A DNA stretch of 64,000 nucleotides from Bradyrhizobium sp. CB3481 (GTDB taxonomy: Bacteria; Pseudomonadota; Alphaproteobacteria; Rhizobiales; Xanthobacteraceae): the NCBI RefSeq assembly GCF_029714305.1, contig NZ_CP121647.1, positions 7,708,501-7,772,500 on the forward strand, in the 5' to 3' direction. The translations under genes and the position numbers were made by a program. How positions within the stretch are numbered: the first letter of the stretch is position 1; each line of letters starts with the position of its first letter. Positions 1 to 9,994 of this stretch are shown piece after piece. Below the pieces are notes generated by a model. The model was not told the DNA's origin, ran no database searches, and worked only from the letters and a program-made list of their open reading frames with translations.

Positions 1-189
1 ATGAGACAGGAAGACATGATCCGAATGGCGCTTCAGCTTGGCCGCCCGACGGGCGTCATCACATTCGATCAGCTCAATGCGCTGTTGCCGTCGGCGACAA
101 CCCAGCCCGAAGACATCGAAGCAATCATGGAGGCGCTGAGCGACGAAGGAATAAACCTCGTCGAGGGTGACCAATCGCAGCCCCGATGA
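1..189 (+). CDS. Stand-alone sigma-70 region 1.1-like small protein
   Basis: The 62-aa acidic protein has the pattern GVITFDQLNALLP followed by EDIEAIMEALSDEGINLVE. This is how region 1.1 of primary sigma factors reads: a small helical domain that gates DNA access in RpoD. Here it is the whole protein, with no sigma domains 2 to 4 after it. By analogy it might act in trans on RNA polymerase or a sigma factor, but that is inference. The ATG is the first base of the window, so an upstream start cannot be excluded. It converges on the small secreted-protein gene that ends at 214. The resemblance was judged by eye. Confidence 0.7.
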   Translation: MRQEDMIRMALQLGRPTGVITFDQLNALLPSATTQPEDIEAIMEALSDEGINLVEGDQSQPR

Positions 190-213
190 GGCGCCGGGAC
201 GACGGATATTGGC

Positions 214-444
214 TCACATCGCCGACAACAGCTTGTCGCCGCAATAATTGGCATAGAACTTCCCGCCGCATTGCCGCTTGATCGCGGCGCAGCGCGCGGC
301 GGGCGAGGCGCCTTGCGGGACGCTGAAGGAGCAGCTCAGGCCATCGGCGCTCCTGTTGGCCTTGCCTGCGGCAAAGGCTGCACTGGTCGCACTGATGCAG
401 ACCACCAACAGCGCAGCGGCAGCGATCTCGATCATCAATCTCAT
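214..444 (-). CDS. Small secreted cysteine-containing hypothetical protein
   Basis: This is a 76-aa protein with a clear Sec signal peptide: a hydrophobic stretch rich in A, L and V, then AFA-AGK as the likely cleavage site. The mature part is about 50 residues with four cysteines (LSCSFS, ARCAAI, RQCGG, NYCGD), so two disulfides are plausible in the periplasm. I chose the ATG at 444 because GGGAGG lies about 6 nt upstream; a GTG lies one codon earlier. It is divergent from glgP and convergent with the region-1.1-like gene. I do not recognise a family. Confidence 0.6.
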   Translation of the reverse strand: MRLMIEIAAAALLVVCISATSAAFAAGKANRSADGLSCSFSVPQGASPAARCAAIKRQCGGKFYANYCGDKLLSAM

Positions 445-676
445 CACAGGCCTCCCGCTTGTTCGAGAATGTCTACCTCACGCGAACCGGCCACCGCCGG
501 CCAAGTTCCGGTTTAAATCGAATTGTAGCACCAAAACCGGTCGCGCCGTGCCGCGAAATCGGCCCGGTCCTTGCATAAAATCATACCAGCGCGGTGCACC
601 ACATACTTCCGGCTGGTTTCGATCGGGCGCTAAGGCGCGTATCTTCGTTTGTTGAGTCTCAACCGCAGGGATCGAC

Positions 677-3196
<2,520 letters not shown>

Positions 3197-3269
3197 TTTT
3201 CGGGACGCGGAAAGCCATTTACCTCAGGCGTCATTGGAATTCGGCAAAATAGTCGCGATACTGCCTCAA

Positions 3270-3347
3270 CGTCATTGCGAGCGCAGCGAAGCAATCCATG
3301 GCTCGACTCGGGGAAAGATGGATTGCTTCGCTTCGCTCGCAATGACG
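3270..3347. repeat. Palindromic intergenic repeat, family A copy 1
   Basis: The left arm reads CGTCATTGCGAGCGCAGCG and the right arm its near-complement ending TCGCAATGACG, around a short variable centre. It would fold into a long hairpin. Closely matching copies lie at 5458-5535 and 7549-7626, with variants at 25928-25980 and 39684-39795. It sits between glgP and the thioesterase gene. This is a REP-like, non-coding element. Confidence 0.9.
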
Positions 3348-3383
3348 GAATAGACAGATCGCGCCTCCCAATTGAAAGAATTC

Positions 3384-4202
3384 ATGCTGACAAAGTCCCC
3401 GCACCTCTTCGATGACGCGACAAAAGTCACACCCGGCGATAGCTGCTGGCAAGGCAAGACCAGTCCCGACTATTGGGCCTTTGTCGGCCCGTTCGGCGGC
3501 TGCACCGCTGCGACCATGCTGCGCGCGCTGATGGAGCATCCACAGCGGGCGGGCGATCCGCTGGCGATGACCGTGAATTTCTGCGCACCGGTCGCGGAAG
3601 GTGCGTTCGATCTCGATGTGCGCCTGGTCAAGGTCAACCGCTCGAGCCAGCACTGGGCCGTGGAGATGACGCAGGGCGGCGGTGAGGTCGCGACGCTGGC
3701 GACGGCCGTGTTTGCCGAGCGCCGGCCATCCTGGTCGCACCAGCAGGCGACGTTTCCAGCCGCCACGCCATTTGAACAGGCGCGCCGGTTTCCGAACACA
3801 CCGATGACCTGGACGCACCAGTATGATTTCCGCTTTGTCGAGGGCGAGCCGAGCTTTTATGGCTCGCCCGCGGCATCACCGCTCGATGCCTATTCAAAGC
3901 AGTGGATCGGCGATCACGTGCCGCGAAAGATCGACATGCTGTCGCTGATGTCGATGTCGGATGCGTTTTTCGGCCGGGTGTTTCTGGCGCGCCGGGAACT
4001 GGTGCCGTTCGGCACGGTGTCCGTCACGACCTATTTTCATACTTCCTCGGAGGAACTCGCGGCCGAGAACATCACCAATATTCTCGCAGCGGCCGACGCC
4101 CGAATTTTCCACAGGAGTTACGGCGATCAGCACGGAGAATTGTGGTCACCCTCGGGGCGCCTGCTCGCAACCACGACGCAAATCGCTTATTTCAAGGCGT
4201 GA
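3384..4202 (+). CDS. Acyl-CoA thioesterase family protein (TesB-like double hotdog)
   Basis: The 272-aa protein has the layout of bacterial acyl-CoA thioesterases of the TesB / thioesterase-like superfamily. An N-terminal half contains GPFGGCTAATMLRAL and MTVNFCAPVAEGAFDLDVRLVKVNRS (first hotdog). A C-terminal half contains MLSLMSMSDAFFGRVFLARRELVPFGTVSVTTYFH (second hotdog, with an acidic catalytic candidate in MSMSD). It would hydrolyse an acyl-CoA in the cytosol; the substrate is unknown. I prefer the ATG at 3384; an in-frame TTG at 3372 would add four residues. The gene stands between two repeat elements, so it is probably monocistronic. Confidence 0.8.
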   Translation: MLTKSPHLFDDATKVTPGDSCWQGKTSPDYWAFVGPFGGCTAATMLRALMEHPQRAGDPLAMTVNFCAPVAEGAFDLDVRLVKVNRSSQHWAVEMTQGGGEVATLATAVFAERRPSWSHQQATFPAATPFEQARRFPNTPMTWTHQYDFRFVEGEPSFYGSPAASPLDAYSKQWIGDHVPRKIDMLSLMSMSDAFFGRVFLARRELVPFGTVSVTTYFHTSSEELAAENITNILAAADARIFHRSYGDQHGELWSPSGRLLATTTQIAYFKA

Positions 4203-4229
4203 GCAGCGGGTCTGCTGTTGCGGCCATGA

Positions 4230-4336
4230 GACCCTCACGGTGAGGAGGCGCGAAGCGCCGTCTCGAACCATGTGGCCCCGCTGGTGCCATTCATCCTTCG
4301 AGACGCCGCTGCGCGGCTCCTCAGGATGAGGTCTGA
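4230..4336. repeat. Intergenic repeat, family B copy 1
   Basis: The segment begins GACCCTCACGGTGAGGAG, passes through CGTCTCGAACCATGTGGCC and CATCCTTCGAGACGC, and ends CTCCTCAGGATGAGG. The reverse complement of 7651-7793 shows the same landmarks in the same order, so these are two copies in opposite orientation. It ends about 14 nt before the arginase start and contributes most of its upstream region. Confidence 0.8.
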
Positions 4337-4350
4337 CAAAAGGTGGGCTC

Positions 4351-5325
4351 ATGTCCGACGCCAACGCTCCCCGCATCGCCCTGCTCGGCGTTCCCATCGA
4401 GATCGGCGCCTCGCAGCTCGGCACCCTGATGGGGCCGGACGCGCTCCGCACCGCCGGCATCGGCCGCATCCTCAATCAGCTCGGCTTTGCGGTCGAGGAC
4501 CACGGCAACATGGCCAAGCCTGACGCCGCTGCCGCCGAGGGCCCGCCGCCAGCGAACGCCAAATACTACGACACCATCAAGGGCTGGATCCGCGCGCTCA
4601 GCGAACGCTCCTACACGCTGGCGCGCTCCGGCGCGGTGCCGATCTTCATGGGGGGCGATCATTCGCTCTCGATGGGGTCGGTGAACGGCGTGGCGCGCTA
4701 CTGGCAGGAGCAGGGCCGGCCGCTGTTCGTGCTCTGGGTCGACGCCCATGCCGATTACAACACGCCGCAGACCACGGAGACCGGCAACATGCATGGCATG
4801 TCGGCCGCCTTCCTGTGCGGCGAGCCTGGTCTCGACAATTTGCTCGGCGGCGCGCCGCGCGCCTCGATCGGTCCCGACCAGCTCGACCTGTTCGGTATCC
4901 GCTCGATTGATCCCGAGGAGAAGAAGCTGGTGTTCGAGCGGCGCGTCGCGATCGCGGACATGCGCGCCATCGACGAGTTCGGCGTCGGCGTGCTGATCCG
5001 AAAGGTGATCGAGCGCGTCAGGGCACGGAACGGCGTGCTGCATGTCTCCTTCGATGTGGATTTTCTCGATCCCACGGTCGCGCCCGGCGTCGGCACCACG
5101 GTGCCGGGCGGCGCGACCTATCGCGAGGCGCATCTCATCATGGAGCTACTGCATGATTCCGGCCTGGTGCGCTCGGTGGACGTCGTCGAGCTCAACCCGT
5201 TCCTCGACGAACGCGGCCGCACCGCGCGCGTCGCCGTCGAGCTGATCGGCAGCCTGTTCGGCCTGCAAATCACCGACCGGCGAACGCCGAGCAATGCGGT
5301 GCTGCCGGGGAATGGCTCAGGCTAG
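4351..5325 (+). CDS. rocF: Arginase (ureohydrolase family)
   Basis: The 324-aa enzyme splits L-arginine into ornithine and urea using a binuclear manganese centre. The three metal-binding signatures are intact: MGGDHSLS (residues 100-107), WVDAHADYN (129-137) and SFDVDFLDPTVAPG (233-246). NMHGM supplies the usual second-shell residues. The family includes agmatinase and formiminoglutamase, but the substrate loop and the length point to arginase. The start ATG is preceded by AGGTGGG. No ornithine cyclodeaminase or urease gene is nearby. A family B repeat abuts the upstream side. Confidence 0.92.
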   Translation: MSDANAPRIALLGVPIEIGASQLGTLMGPDALRTAGIGRILNQLGFAVEDHGNMAKPDAAAAEGPPPANAKYYDTIKGWIRALSERSYTLARSGAVPIFMGGDHSLSMGSVNGVARYWQEQGRPLFVLWVDAHADYNTPQTTETGNMHGMSAAFLCGEPGLDNLLGGAPRASIGPDQLDLFGIRSIDPEEKKLVFERRVAIADMRAIDEFGVGVLIRKVIERVRARNGVLHVSFDVDFLDPTVAPGVGTTVPGGATYREAHLIMELLHDSGLVRSVDVVELNPFLDERGRTARVAVELIGSLFGLQITDRRTPSNAVLPGNGSG

Positions 5326-5457
5326 ATTCTTATCGAACCACATGCACACACGCCGCCCGTCATCCCGGGAATAAGCGCAATTGCGCATATTCCGAAGGAG
5401 GGCGCGTCAGCGAGCCTTGACGAATGAGGGGAGAGATTGTGCGCTCCGCTATATCCA

Positions 5458-5535
5458 CGTCATTGCGAGCGAAGCGAAGCAATCCATCTATCCCCGAACT
5501 GAGACGTGGATTGCTTCGCTGCGCTCGCAATGACG
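5458..5535. repeat. Palindromic intergenic repeat, family A copy 2
   Basis: It has the same arms as the copy at 3270 (CGTCATTGCGAGCGAAGCG ... CGCTCGCAATGACG) with a different short centre. It lies in the 256-bp gap between convergent arginase and the anti-sigma gene, where it could fold in either transcript. No other structure was recognised in that gap. Confidence 0.9.
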
Positions 5536-5581
5536 GGCGGAGCTAGTTTCACACTCTCAAGATGATGGATCGGACGATGAT

Positions 5582-6136
5582 CTAATGCTGATCCAGACTC
5601 ATGATGACGTGCACGAGGCAGCCATTCACCGTCCGGCCCGGCGGGTGCGAGGATGACGGCGTCGCGACGTGGAAGTCGCCGGCCTTGAGATCGAGATCGC
5701 CGAACGAGAGATCCCCTTCGATCACCAGCGTCTGCTCGTCGGCGTCATGCGCGTGCGGCCGATAGGACGCGCCCGGCGCCATCCGGATCAACAGATGCTG
5801 CCGGTTCTGCGCGCGGTCGACATGCAGGAGACGGCCTTTGATGCCCGGGCTGATCTCGAACCAGTTCGCAGTGCCGCCGCGCCTTGTCACCGTACCCGGC
5901 AGCTCGGCGCCTTCGCTCTCGATCCGGCCGAGAATTTTCTCGAACAGGCCCGACGGCGGCGGCTCGGCCTCGCCGGCGGGTACGTTGGCAAACATACCCT
6001 CCCAATATTCGACCTGCGCCCGCAGCGCCTCGTCCGATTTCAGGCGCTGGGCGAAGGCACGGGCGTCCTCCGCGCCGAGCAGCCCGAGCACATACTCCGC
6101 CGCATCAGTGGCCCCGGGCTTCACTGGCTTAGACAT
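5582..6136 (-). CDS. Anti-sigma factor: RskA-like N-terminus plus ChrR-type cupin
   Basis: The 184-aa protein has two parts. Residues about 10-55 (AAEYVLGLLGAEDARAFAQR through VEYWEGMFANV) match the N-terminal sigma-binding segment of RskA/anti-SigK proteins. Residues about 90-184 form a cupin (RMAPGASYRPHAHDADEQTLVIEGDLSFGDLDLKAGDFHVA) with the H-x-H metal pattern and a final SSSHPPGRT. No transmembrane helix is present, so it should be cytosolic, and the HxxxCxxC zinc motif of ChrR is absent. It overlaps the upstream sigma gene by 8 nt, implying translational coupling. I chose the ATG at 6136; a GTG at 6157 is the alternative. It probably holds the sigma factor inactive until the cupin senses a signal. 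Confidence 0.8.
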   Translation of the reverse strand: MSKPVKPGATDAAEYVLGLLGAEDARAFAQRLKSDEALRAQVEYWEGMFANVPAGEAEPPPSGLFEKILGRIESEGAELPGTVTRRGGTANWFEISPGIKGRLLHVDRAQNRQHLLIRMAPGASYRPHAHDADEQTLVIEGDLSFGDLDLKAGDFHVATPSSSHPPGRTVNGCLVHVIMSLDQH

Positions 6137-6668
6137 AGCTGCAGCTTTCAACAGCACGGTGAATCCAGGTCTTGACGGTTCCGACCGGAACGGCCGAGTG
6201 CGCGGCCAGCTCCTCGTAGCTCAGCCCGTAATAATAGGCCAAAAGGACCGACTGCCGGTAGTTCTGTTCCAGGAGGCCCAGGCACTTTCGCAAGTCCGGA
6301 GCGAGCGAGGGATCGCCAGGCGACTGCCTTGACAGCGCGTCGATGGCGGAAGCGACGCTCTCGTCGGTCAGGGCTACCGGCGAAGACCGCCGCGCCGGCA
6401 GCCGATCCAGCACGACGCGGCGCGCGACCGTCACCATCCAGTTCAGCGCGGCGCCCTTGGCCGGGTCGTAGAGATAGGACTTTTGCCAGATCCGCAGCAT
6501 CGCCTCCTGGAAGGCGTCTTCGGCGGCGGCGCGATCCCGCAGGATGCGGCTGCAAATCCCGAACAGGGTCGGCCCGGCCTGCTCGTACACCGCGCGGAAA
6601 GCCGCCCGGTCGCCTTGGGCGACAGATCTTAGCAGCTGCCCCAAATCGTCCTCGGGAATCTGTCGCAT
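6129..6668 (-). CDS. ECF RNA polymerase sigma factor, SigK-like
   Basis: The 179-aa sigma factor has region 2 (AFRAVYEQAGPTLFGICSRILRDRAAAEDAFQEAMLRIWQ) and region 4 (LEQNYRQSVLLAYYYGLSYEELAAHSAVPVGTVKTWIHRAV), the latter a helix-turn-helix. It is directly followed, with an 8-nt overlap, by its presumed anti-sigma factor. It is transcribed divergently from a second, clearly related sigma gene at 6908. I prefer the ATG at 6668; a TTG at 6695 would add nine residues, and neither has a strong ribosome site. Likely targets include its own promoter, but no consensus can be read with confidence. Confidence 0.88.
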   Translation of the reverse strand: MRQIPEDDLGQLLRSVAQGDRAAFRAVYEQAGPTLFGICSRILRDRAAAEDAFQEAMLRIWQKSYLYDPAKGAALNWMVTVARRVVLDRLPARRSSPVALTDESVASAIDALSRQSPGDPSLAPDLRKCLGLLEQNYRQSVLLAYYYGLSYEELAAHSAVPVGTVKTWIHRAVESCSYV

Positions 6669-6784
6669 TCTGAGCGGGATAGGCCGGATACACAATCAAG
6701 GGTGGCGTTTCCTCGCGAACTATAGGGCTCAGGAAGCTACGGTTCAACGGGCCGGGGTTTCAAACGGGGCCACTTGGCCAAGAC

Positions 6785-6797
6785 CCAAAAATTTTGG
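6785..6797. promoter_or_regulatory. Palindrome between divergent sigma genes
   Basis: CCAAAA-A-TTTTGG is a perfect 6+6 inverted repeat. It lies inside a wider interrupted palindrome, GGCCAA-N12-TTGGCC (6776-6799). It sits near the middle of the 239-bp region between the two divergent ECF sigma starts, so it is placed to affect both promoters. Function is inferred from position and symmetry only. Confidence 0.4.
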
Positions 6798-6907
6798 CCG
6801 GCCGGTAGCGGCACCGAAACTTTTTTCGCGGGCGATCCGTATTGGGGGCCATACGGCCAATCCAGCGAGGGATAGCCGGGACCAACGACCATCGAGCTGG
6901 AGAAACC

Positions 6908-7519
6908 ATGGTGAACGCGACACCACAGGCGAATATCGGACAGCCGGACGGCCGAGCGCTTCTTCTGCAATTGATCACCGAGGTCGCCCAAGGCAACAAA
7001 TCCGCTTTTGCAAGGCTATATGGCCTGACCCACGCCAAGCTGCTCGGCGTCGCCTTACGCATCCTGCGGGACCGCGCGCTCGCCGAGGACGTGCTGCAGG
7101 AGAGCTACCTGAAGATCTGGCGTCATGCCGCCAGCTACGATCCAAAGATCGCCTCGCCGATGACCTGGATGGCGACCATCATCCGGCATCGCGCCATTGA
7201 CGCCGTGCGCAAACGGCAGCTCGAGGCGTTCGGCTGCGACGATGAGATCTCTGCGATGGCCTCTGATGATCCCGACCCGGTCGAGGAGATGCATCTGGCG
7301 CGGCTGCGTCCGAAGGCGCTGGCGGCATTCGCGCGGCTGCCCGAAGGCAAGCGGCGCCTGATCATGCTGGCCTATCTCAGGGACCGCAGCCGCCAGGAGC
7401 TGTCGATGCGGCTCGGCATTCCCGCCAACACGGTGAAAACGCATCTGCGGCGAGCGCTGCTGGAGCTGCGCGCCACGATGTTTGCGTCGGTCGAGACGCG
7501 AACGCGCAGCGCGGCATAA
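6908..7519 (+). CDS. ECF RNA polymerase sigma factor, SigK-like (divergent paralog)
   Basis: The 203-aa sigma factor has region 2 (SAFARLYGLTHAKLLGVALRILRDRALAEDVLQESYLKIWR) and region 4 (LPEGKRRLIMLAYLRDRSRQELSMRLGIPANTVKTHLRRAL). It is visibly similar to the product of 6129-6668 through region 2 (VAQG, RILRDRA, AED, W at matching places), so the pair looks like paralogs. The ATG at 6908 is preceded by GGAGAAACC; an upstream in-frame start at 6842 has no such support. No second anti-sigma gene follows; a repeat block comes next. It may share the cupin anti-sigma factor or be controlled otherwise. Confidence 0.88.
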   Translation: MVNATPQANIGQPDGRALLLQLITEVAQGNKSAFARLYGLTHAKLLGVALRILRDRALAEDVLQESYLKIWRHAASYDPKIASPMTWMATIIRHRAIDAVRKRQLEAFGCDDEISAMASDDPDPVEEMHLARLRPKALAAFARLPEGKRRLIMLAYLRDRSRQELSMRLGIPANTVKTHLRRALLELRATMFASVETRTRSAA

Positions 7520-7548
7520 TACTGTTTGATGACGACTTAGACCCTCCA

Positions 7549-7626
7549 CGTCATTGCGAGCGCAGCGAAGCAATTCACCTACCCAAGCGCCGAGACGTGG
7601 ATTGCTTCGCTTCGCTCGCAATGACG
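7549..7626. repeat. Palindromic intergenic repeat, family A copy 3
   Basis: The arms CGTCATTGCGAGCGCAGCG and GCTTCGCTCGCAATGACG surround a variable centre as at 3270. It begins about 30 nt after the stop of the second ECF sigma gene and is followed closely by a family B element. The 361-bp gap to pckA is therefore mostly repeat sequence. Confidence 0.9.
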
Positions 7627-7650
7627 GGGAAAGAGCTGGCTTCGCTATTT

Positions 7651-7793
7651 CCCCTCATCCCTGAGGAGCGCATCTTCGCGCGTCTCGAAGGACGAATGGC
7701 ACAGACCCCGGGCCACGTGGTTCGAGATGCGCGGAGCCTGTCATCGAGCCGCGCTACGCGCGGACCCGGTGGCGCTCCTCACCATGAGGGTCC
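7651..7793. repeat. Intergenic repeat, family B copy 2 (inverted)
   Basis: Read on the minus strand, this starts GACCCTCATGGTGAGGAG and passes CTCGAACCACGTGGCC, CGTCCTTCGAGACGC and CTCCTCAGGGATGAGG. These are the landmarks of 4230-4336 in the same order. It is about 35 bp longer than that copy because the first inner arm differs. It lies directly beyond the pckA terminator. Confidence 0.8.
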
Positions 7794-7810
7794 GATAACG
7801 CAGCATGACT

Positions 7811-7841
7811 AAAATAAGAAGGGCGGCCCTCTCGGCCGCCC
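7811..7841 (-). terminator. Rho-independent terminator of pckA
   Basis: An 8-bp perfect stem, GGGCGGCC (7821-7828) with GGCCGCCC (7834-7841), surrounds a 5-nt loop. On the minus strand it is followed by TTCTTATTTT. It lies 40 nt beyond the pckA stop and is oriented for that gene. Confidence 0.85.
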
Positions 7842-7880
7842 CTCGTTGTTCTCGAATGGCTCGCTTGTTTGGCCGCGAGC

Positions 7881-9497
7881 CTACTCCGCCGCGAGCTTGG
7901 TGTCCGGCGCAGCGGCGCGGACTTCGGCGTCGACCTGGGCTTCGAACTTGGCAAAGTTCTTCTGGAACATGCCGACCAGCGCGCGCGCCGTCTTGTCGAA
8001 CTCGGCCTTGTCCTTCCAGGTGTTGACGGGATTGAGGATCTCGCTCGGCACGCCCGGCAGCGCGGTCGGCACCGCAAAACCGAAATACTTGTCGGTGCGG
8101 AATTCGACGTTGCGGAGCGAGCCGTCGAGCGCGGCCGTGAGCAGCGCGCGCGTCACCTTGATCGGCATGCGGCTGCCGACGCCATACTTGCCGCCGGTCC
8201 AGCCGGTGTTGACCAGCCAGCAGTCGACATTGTGCTTGGCGATCAGCTCACGCAGCATGTTGCCGTACACCGAGGGATCGAGCGGCAGGAACGGCGAGCC
8301 GAAGCAGGTGGAGAATTCCGGCTGCGGCTCGTTGCCGAGGCCGCGCTCGGTGCCGGCGACCTTGGCGGTGTAGCCGGACAGGAAATGATACATCGCCTGC
8401 GCCGGCGAGAGCTTTGCGATCGGCGGCAGCACACCGAAGGCGTCGGCGGCGAGCATCACGACGTTCTTCGGCTGGCCGGCGCGGCCGGTGCGCGAAGCGT
8501 TCGGGATAAAATCGAGCGGATAGGCCGAACGGGTGTTTTCCGTCTTCGAGCCGTCGTCGAAATCGACCACGCGGGTGTCTTCGTCGAGCACGCAATTCTC
8601 GAGCACCGCGCCGAAGCGGCTCGAGGCAGCGAAGATCTGCGGCTCGGCTTCCTTTGACAGCTTGATACACTTGGCGTAGCAGCCGCCTTCGAAATTGAAG
8701 ACGCCATCATTGCCCCAGCCGTGCTCGTCGTCGCCGATCAGCGTGCGGTTCGGATCGGCCGACAGCGTGGTCTTGCCGGTCCCTGACAGCCCGAAGAAGA
8801 TCGCAGTGTCGCCCTTCGGCCCAACATTGGCCGAGCAGTGCATCGGCAGCACGCCCTTGGCGGGCAGGTAGTAGTTCAGCGTGGTGAAGACCGACTTCTT
8901 CATCTCGCCGGCATAATAAGACCCGCCGATCAGGACGATCTTGCGGGCGAAGTCGATCGCAACGACGTTCTCCGAGCGCACGCCGTGACGTTTCGGATCG
9001 GCGTGGAAACTCGGCAGGTCGATGATGGTCAGCTCCGGCACGAAGTCCTTCAGCGTCGAAGCTTCGGGGCGGATCAAGAGCGTGCGGATGAACAGCGAGT
9101 GCCAGGCGAGCTCGGTGAAGACGCGGGTCTTGATCTGGAAGTTCGGATCGGCGCCGCCATAGAGGTCCTGCGCGAACAGCGTCATGCCTTCGGCATGTTT
9201 GAGGAAGTCGGCATAGAGCGCCGAAAACTGCTCCGAGGTGATCGACTGGTTGCCGGCCCACCACATGTTCTTGTCGGTGGTCGCATCGCGAACCGTGAAC
9301 TTGTCCTTGGGGCTGCGTCCGGTGAACTCACCGGTATCGGCGCAGAGCGCGCCGTCGGCCGACAATACGGCCTCGCCCGCCGCAAGCGAATATTGATAGA
9401 GCTGTGGCGCACCGAGATTCCAATGCACCGTCTTGAGATTCTTTAAGCCGAATTTGTCGGCGCCGAAGGCACCGTTCCGTAGACCCGTTTCTTGCAC
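7881..9497 (-). CDS. pckA: Phosphoenolpyruvate carboxykinase (ATP)
   Basis: The 538-aa ATP-type PEP carboxykinase converts oxaloacetate plus ATP to PEP, the first step of gluconeogenesis from C4 acids. The P-loop GLSGTGKT is at residues 236-243 and the metal-binding LIGDDEHGW at 254-262. [10 protein letters not shown] near residue 58 and [12 protein letters not shown] before the P-loop are further family signatures. Translation starts at GTG (9495-9497), with GAGGAGG about 7 nt upstream; the next in-frame ATG is far inside the conserved region. A good terminator follows. A perfect FNR/FixK-type palindrome lies about 180 bp upstream. Location near chvI-chvG-hprK is typical of rhizobia. Confidence 0.97.
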   Translation of the reverse strand: MQETGLRNGAFGADKFGLKNLKTVHWNLGAPQLYQYSLAAGEAVLSADGALCADTGEFTGRSPKDKFTVRDATTDKNMWWAGNQSITSEQFSALYADFLKHAEGMTLFAQDLYGGADPNFQIKTRVFTELAWHSLFIRTLLIRPEASTLKDFVPELTIIDLPSFHADPKRHGVRSENVVAIDFARKIVLIGGSYYAGEMKKSVFTTLNYYLPAKGVLPMHCSANVGPKGDTAIFFGLSGTGKTTLSADPNRTLIGDDEHGWGNDGVFNFEGGCYAKCIKLSKEAEPQIFAASSRFGAVLENCVLDEDTRVVDFDDGSKTENTRSAYPLDFIPNASRTGRAGQPKNVVMLAADAFGVLPPIAKLSPAQAMYHFLSGYTAKVAGTERGLGNEPQPEFSTCFGSPFLPLDPSVYGNMLRELIAKHNVDCWLVNTGWTGGKYGVGSRMPIKVTRALLTAALDGSLRNVEFRTDKYFGFAVPTALPGVPSEILNPVNTWKDKAEFDKTARALVGMFQKNFAKFEAQVDAEVRAAAPDTKLAAE

Positions 9498-9671
9498 GAA
9501 GAAATCCTCCTCGAACCCGCGTTACTTAAGATCGCGCGCACACCGCTTGACGCGCTCTGTCGCGGTGACCCCTGAATATAGCCTTCCGGCTTCGGTCCGG
9601 CGACCTAATACTGATGAACGCGGTGCTTGCCAAGCCGATCCCGCCGATTTGGTTTATTCAAGCGGGCGCGA

Positions 9672-9685
9672 TTGATCTGAATCAA
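9672..9685. promoter_or_regulatory. FNR/FixK-type binding palindrome
   Basis: TTGAT-CTGA-ATCAA is a perfect match to the FNR consensus TTGAT-N4-ATCAA and fits the rhizobial FixK2 pattern TTGA-N6-TCAA. The nearest intact gene is pckA, whose start is about 175 bp away on the minus strand; the other neighbour is a decayed CHAT fragment. Control of pckA or of a lost gene is inference. A 14-bp match could occur by chance in a genome, but its position in non-coding DNA supports a role. Confidence 0.5.
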
Positions 9686-9777
9686 TCACTTGCTGCGGCG
9701 CTTCGCATTGGTTTGCCCTTTTGGTTGCGCGACCATCCGTCGTGGGTTAGCTCAGCGACAATTGTTGCGTCGCACAA

Positions 9778-9981
9778 TCATATCATTTGCTCCTCTCTGA
9801 TCAGCGCGAACGGAGCCCAAAATGTCGGATAGGCATTAAGCGGCGAGGATGTATCGTTGAGATCGGCCAGCATGGCATGACGCAGCGCCACCGCTCGTTT
9901 TTCCAACAGCAGCGACTGAATCTCCTTCACTGTCATCGGCGATGGATTCGACAGCACGGCGTAGTTGCTCGCTGACGGCAA
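9778..9981 (-). pseudogene. Remnant of a CHAT-domain protein, C-terminal end only
   Basis: The reading frame encodes up to 67 residues ending ALRHAMLADLNDTSS then YPTFWAPFALIREEQ. CHAT (caspase-HetF-like) proteins typically end with a run like LRxAMLAL...HPxYWAPFVLIGE, and the agreement with that terminal helix and strand is good. Everything upstream, including the catalytic His-Cys region, is missing. I read it as the 3' tail of a deleted gene, not a functional peptide. It lies between pckA and the HugZ-like gene. A chance resemblance over about 35 residues cannot be ruled out. Confidence 0.5.
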
Positions 9982-9994
9982 GCGTTAACTCTTG

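Noticed and set aside
9614..9832. 72-aa frame on the plus strand across the FixK-type box
   Set aside because: No ribosome site, no domain, and it overlaps the CHAT remnant and the palindrome.
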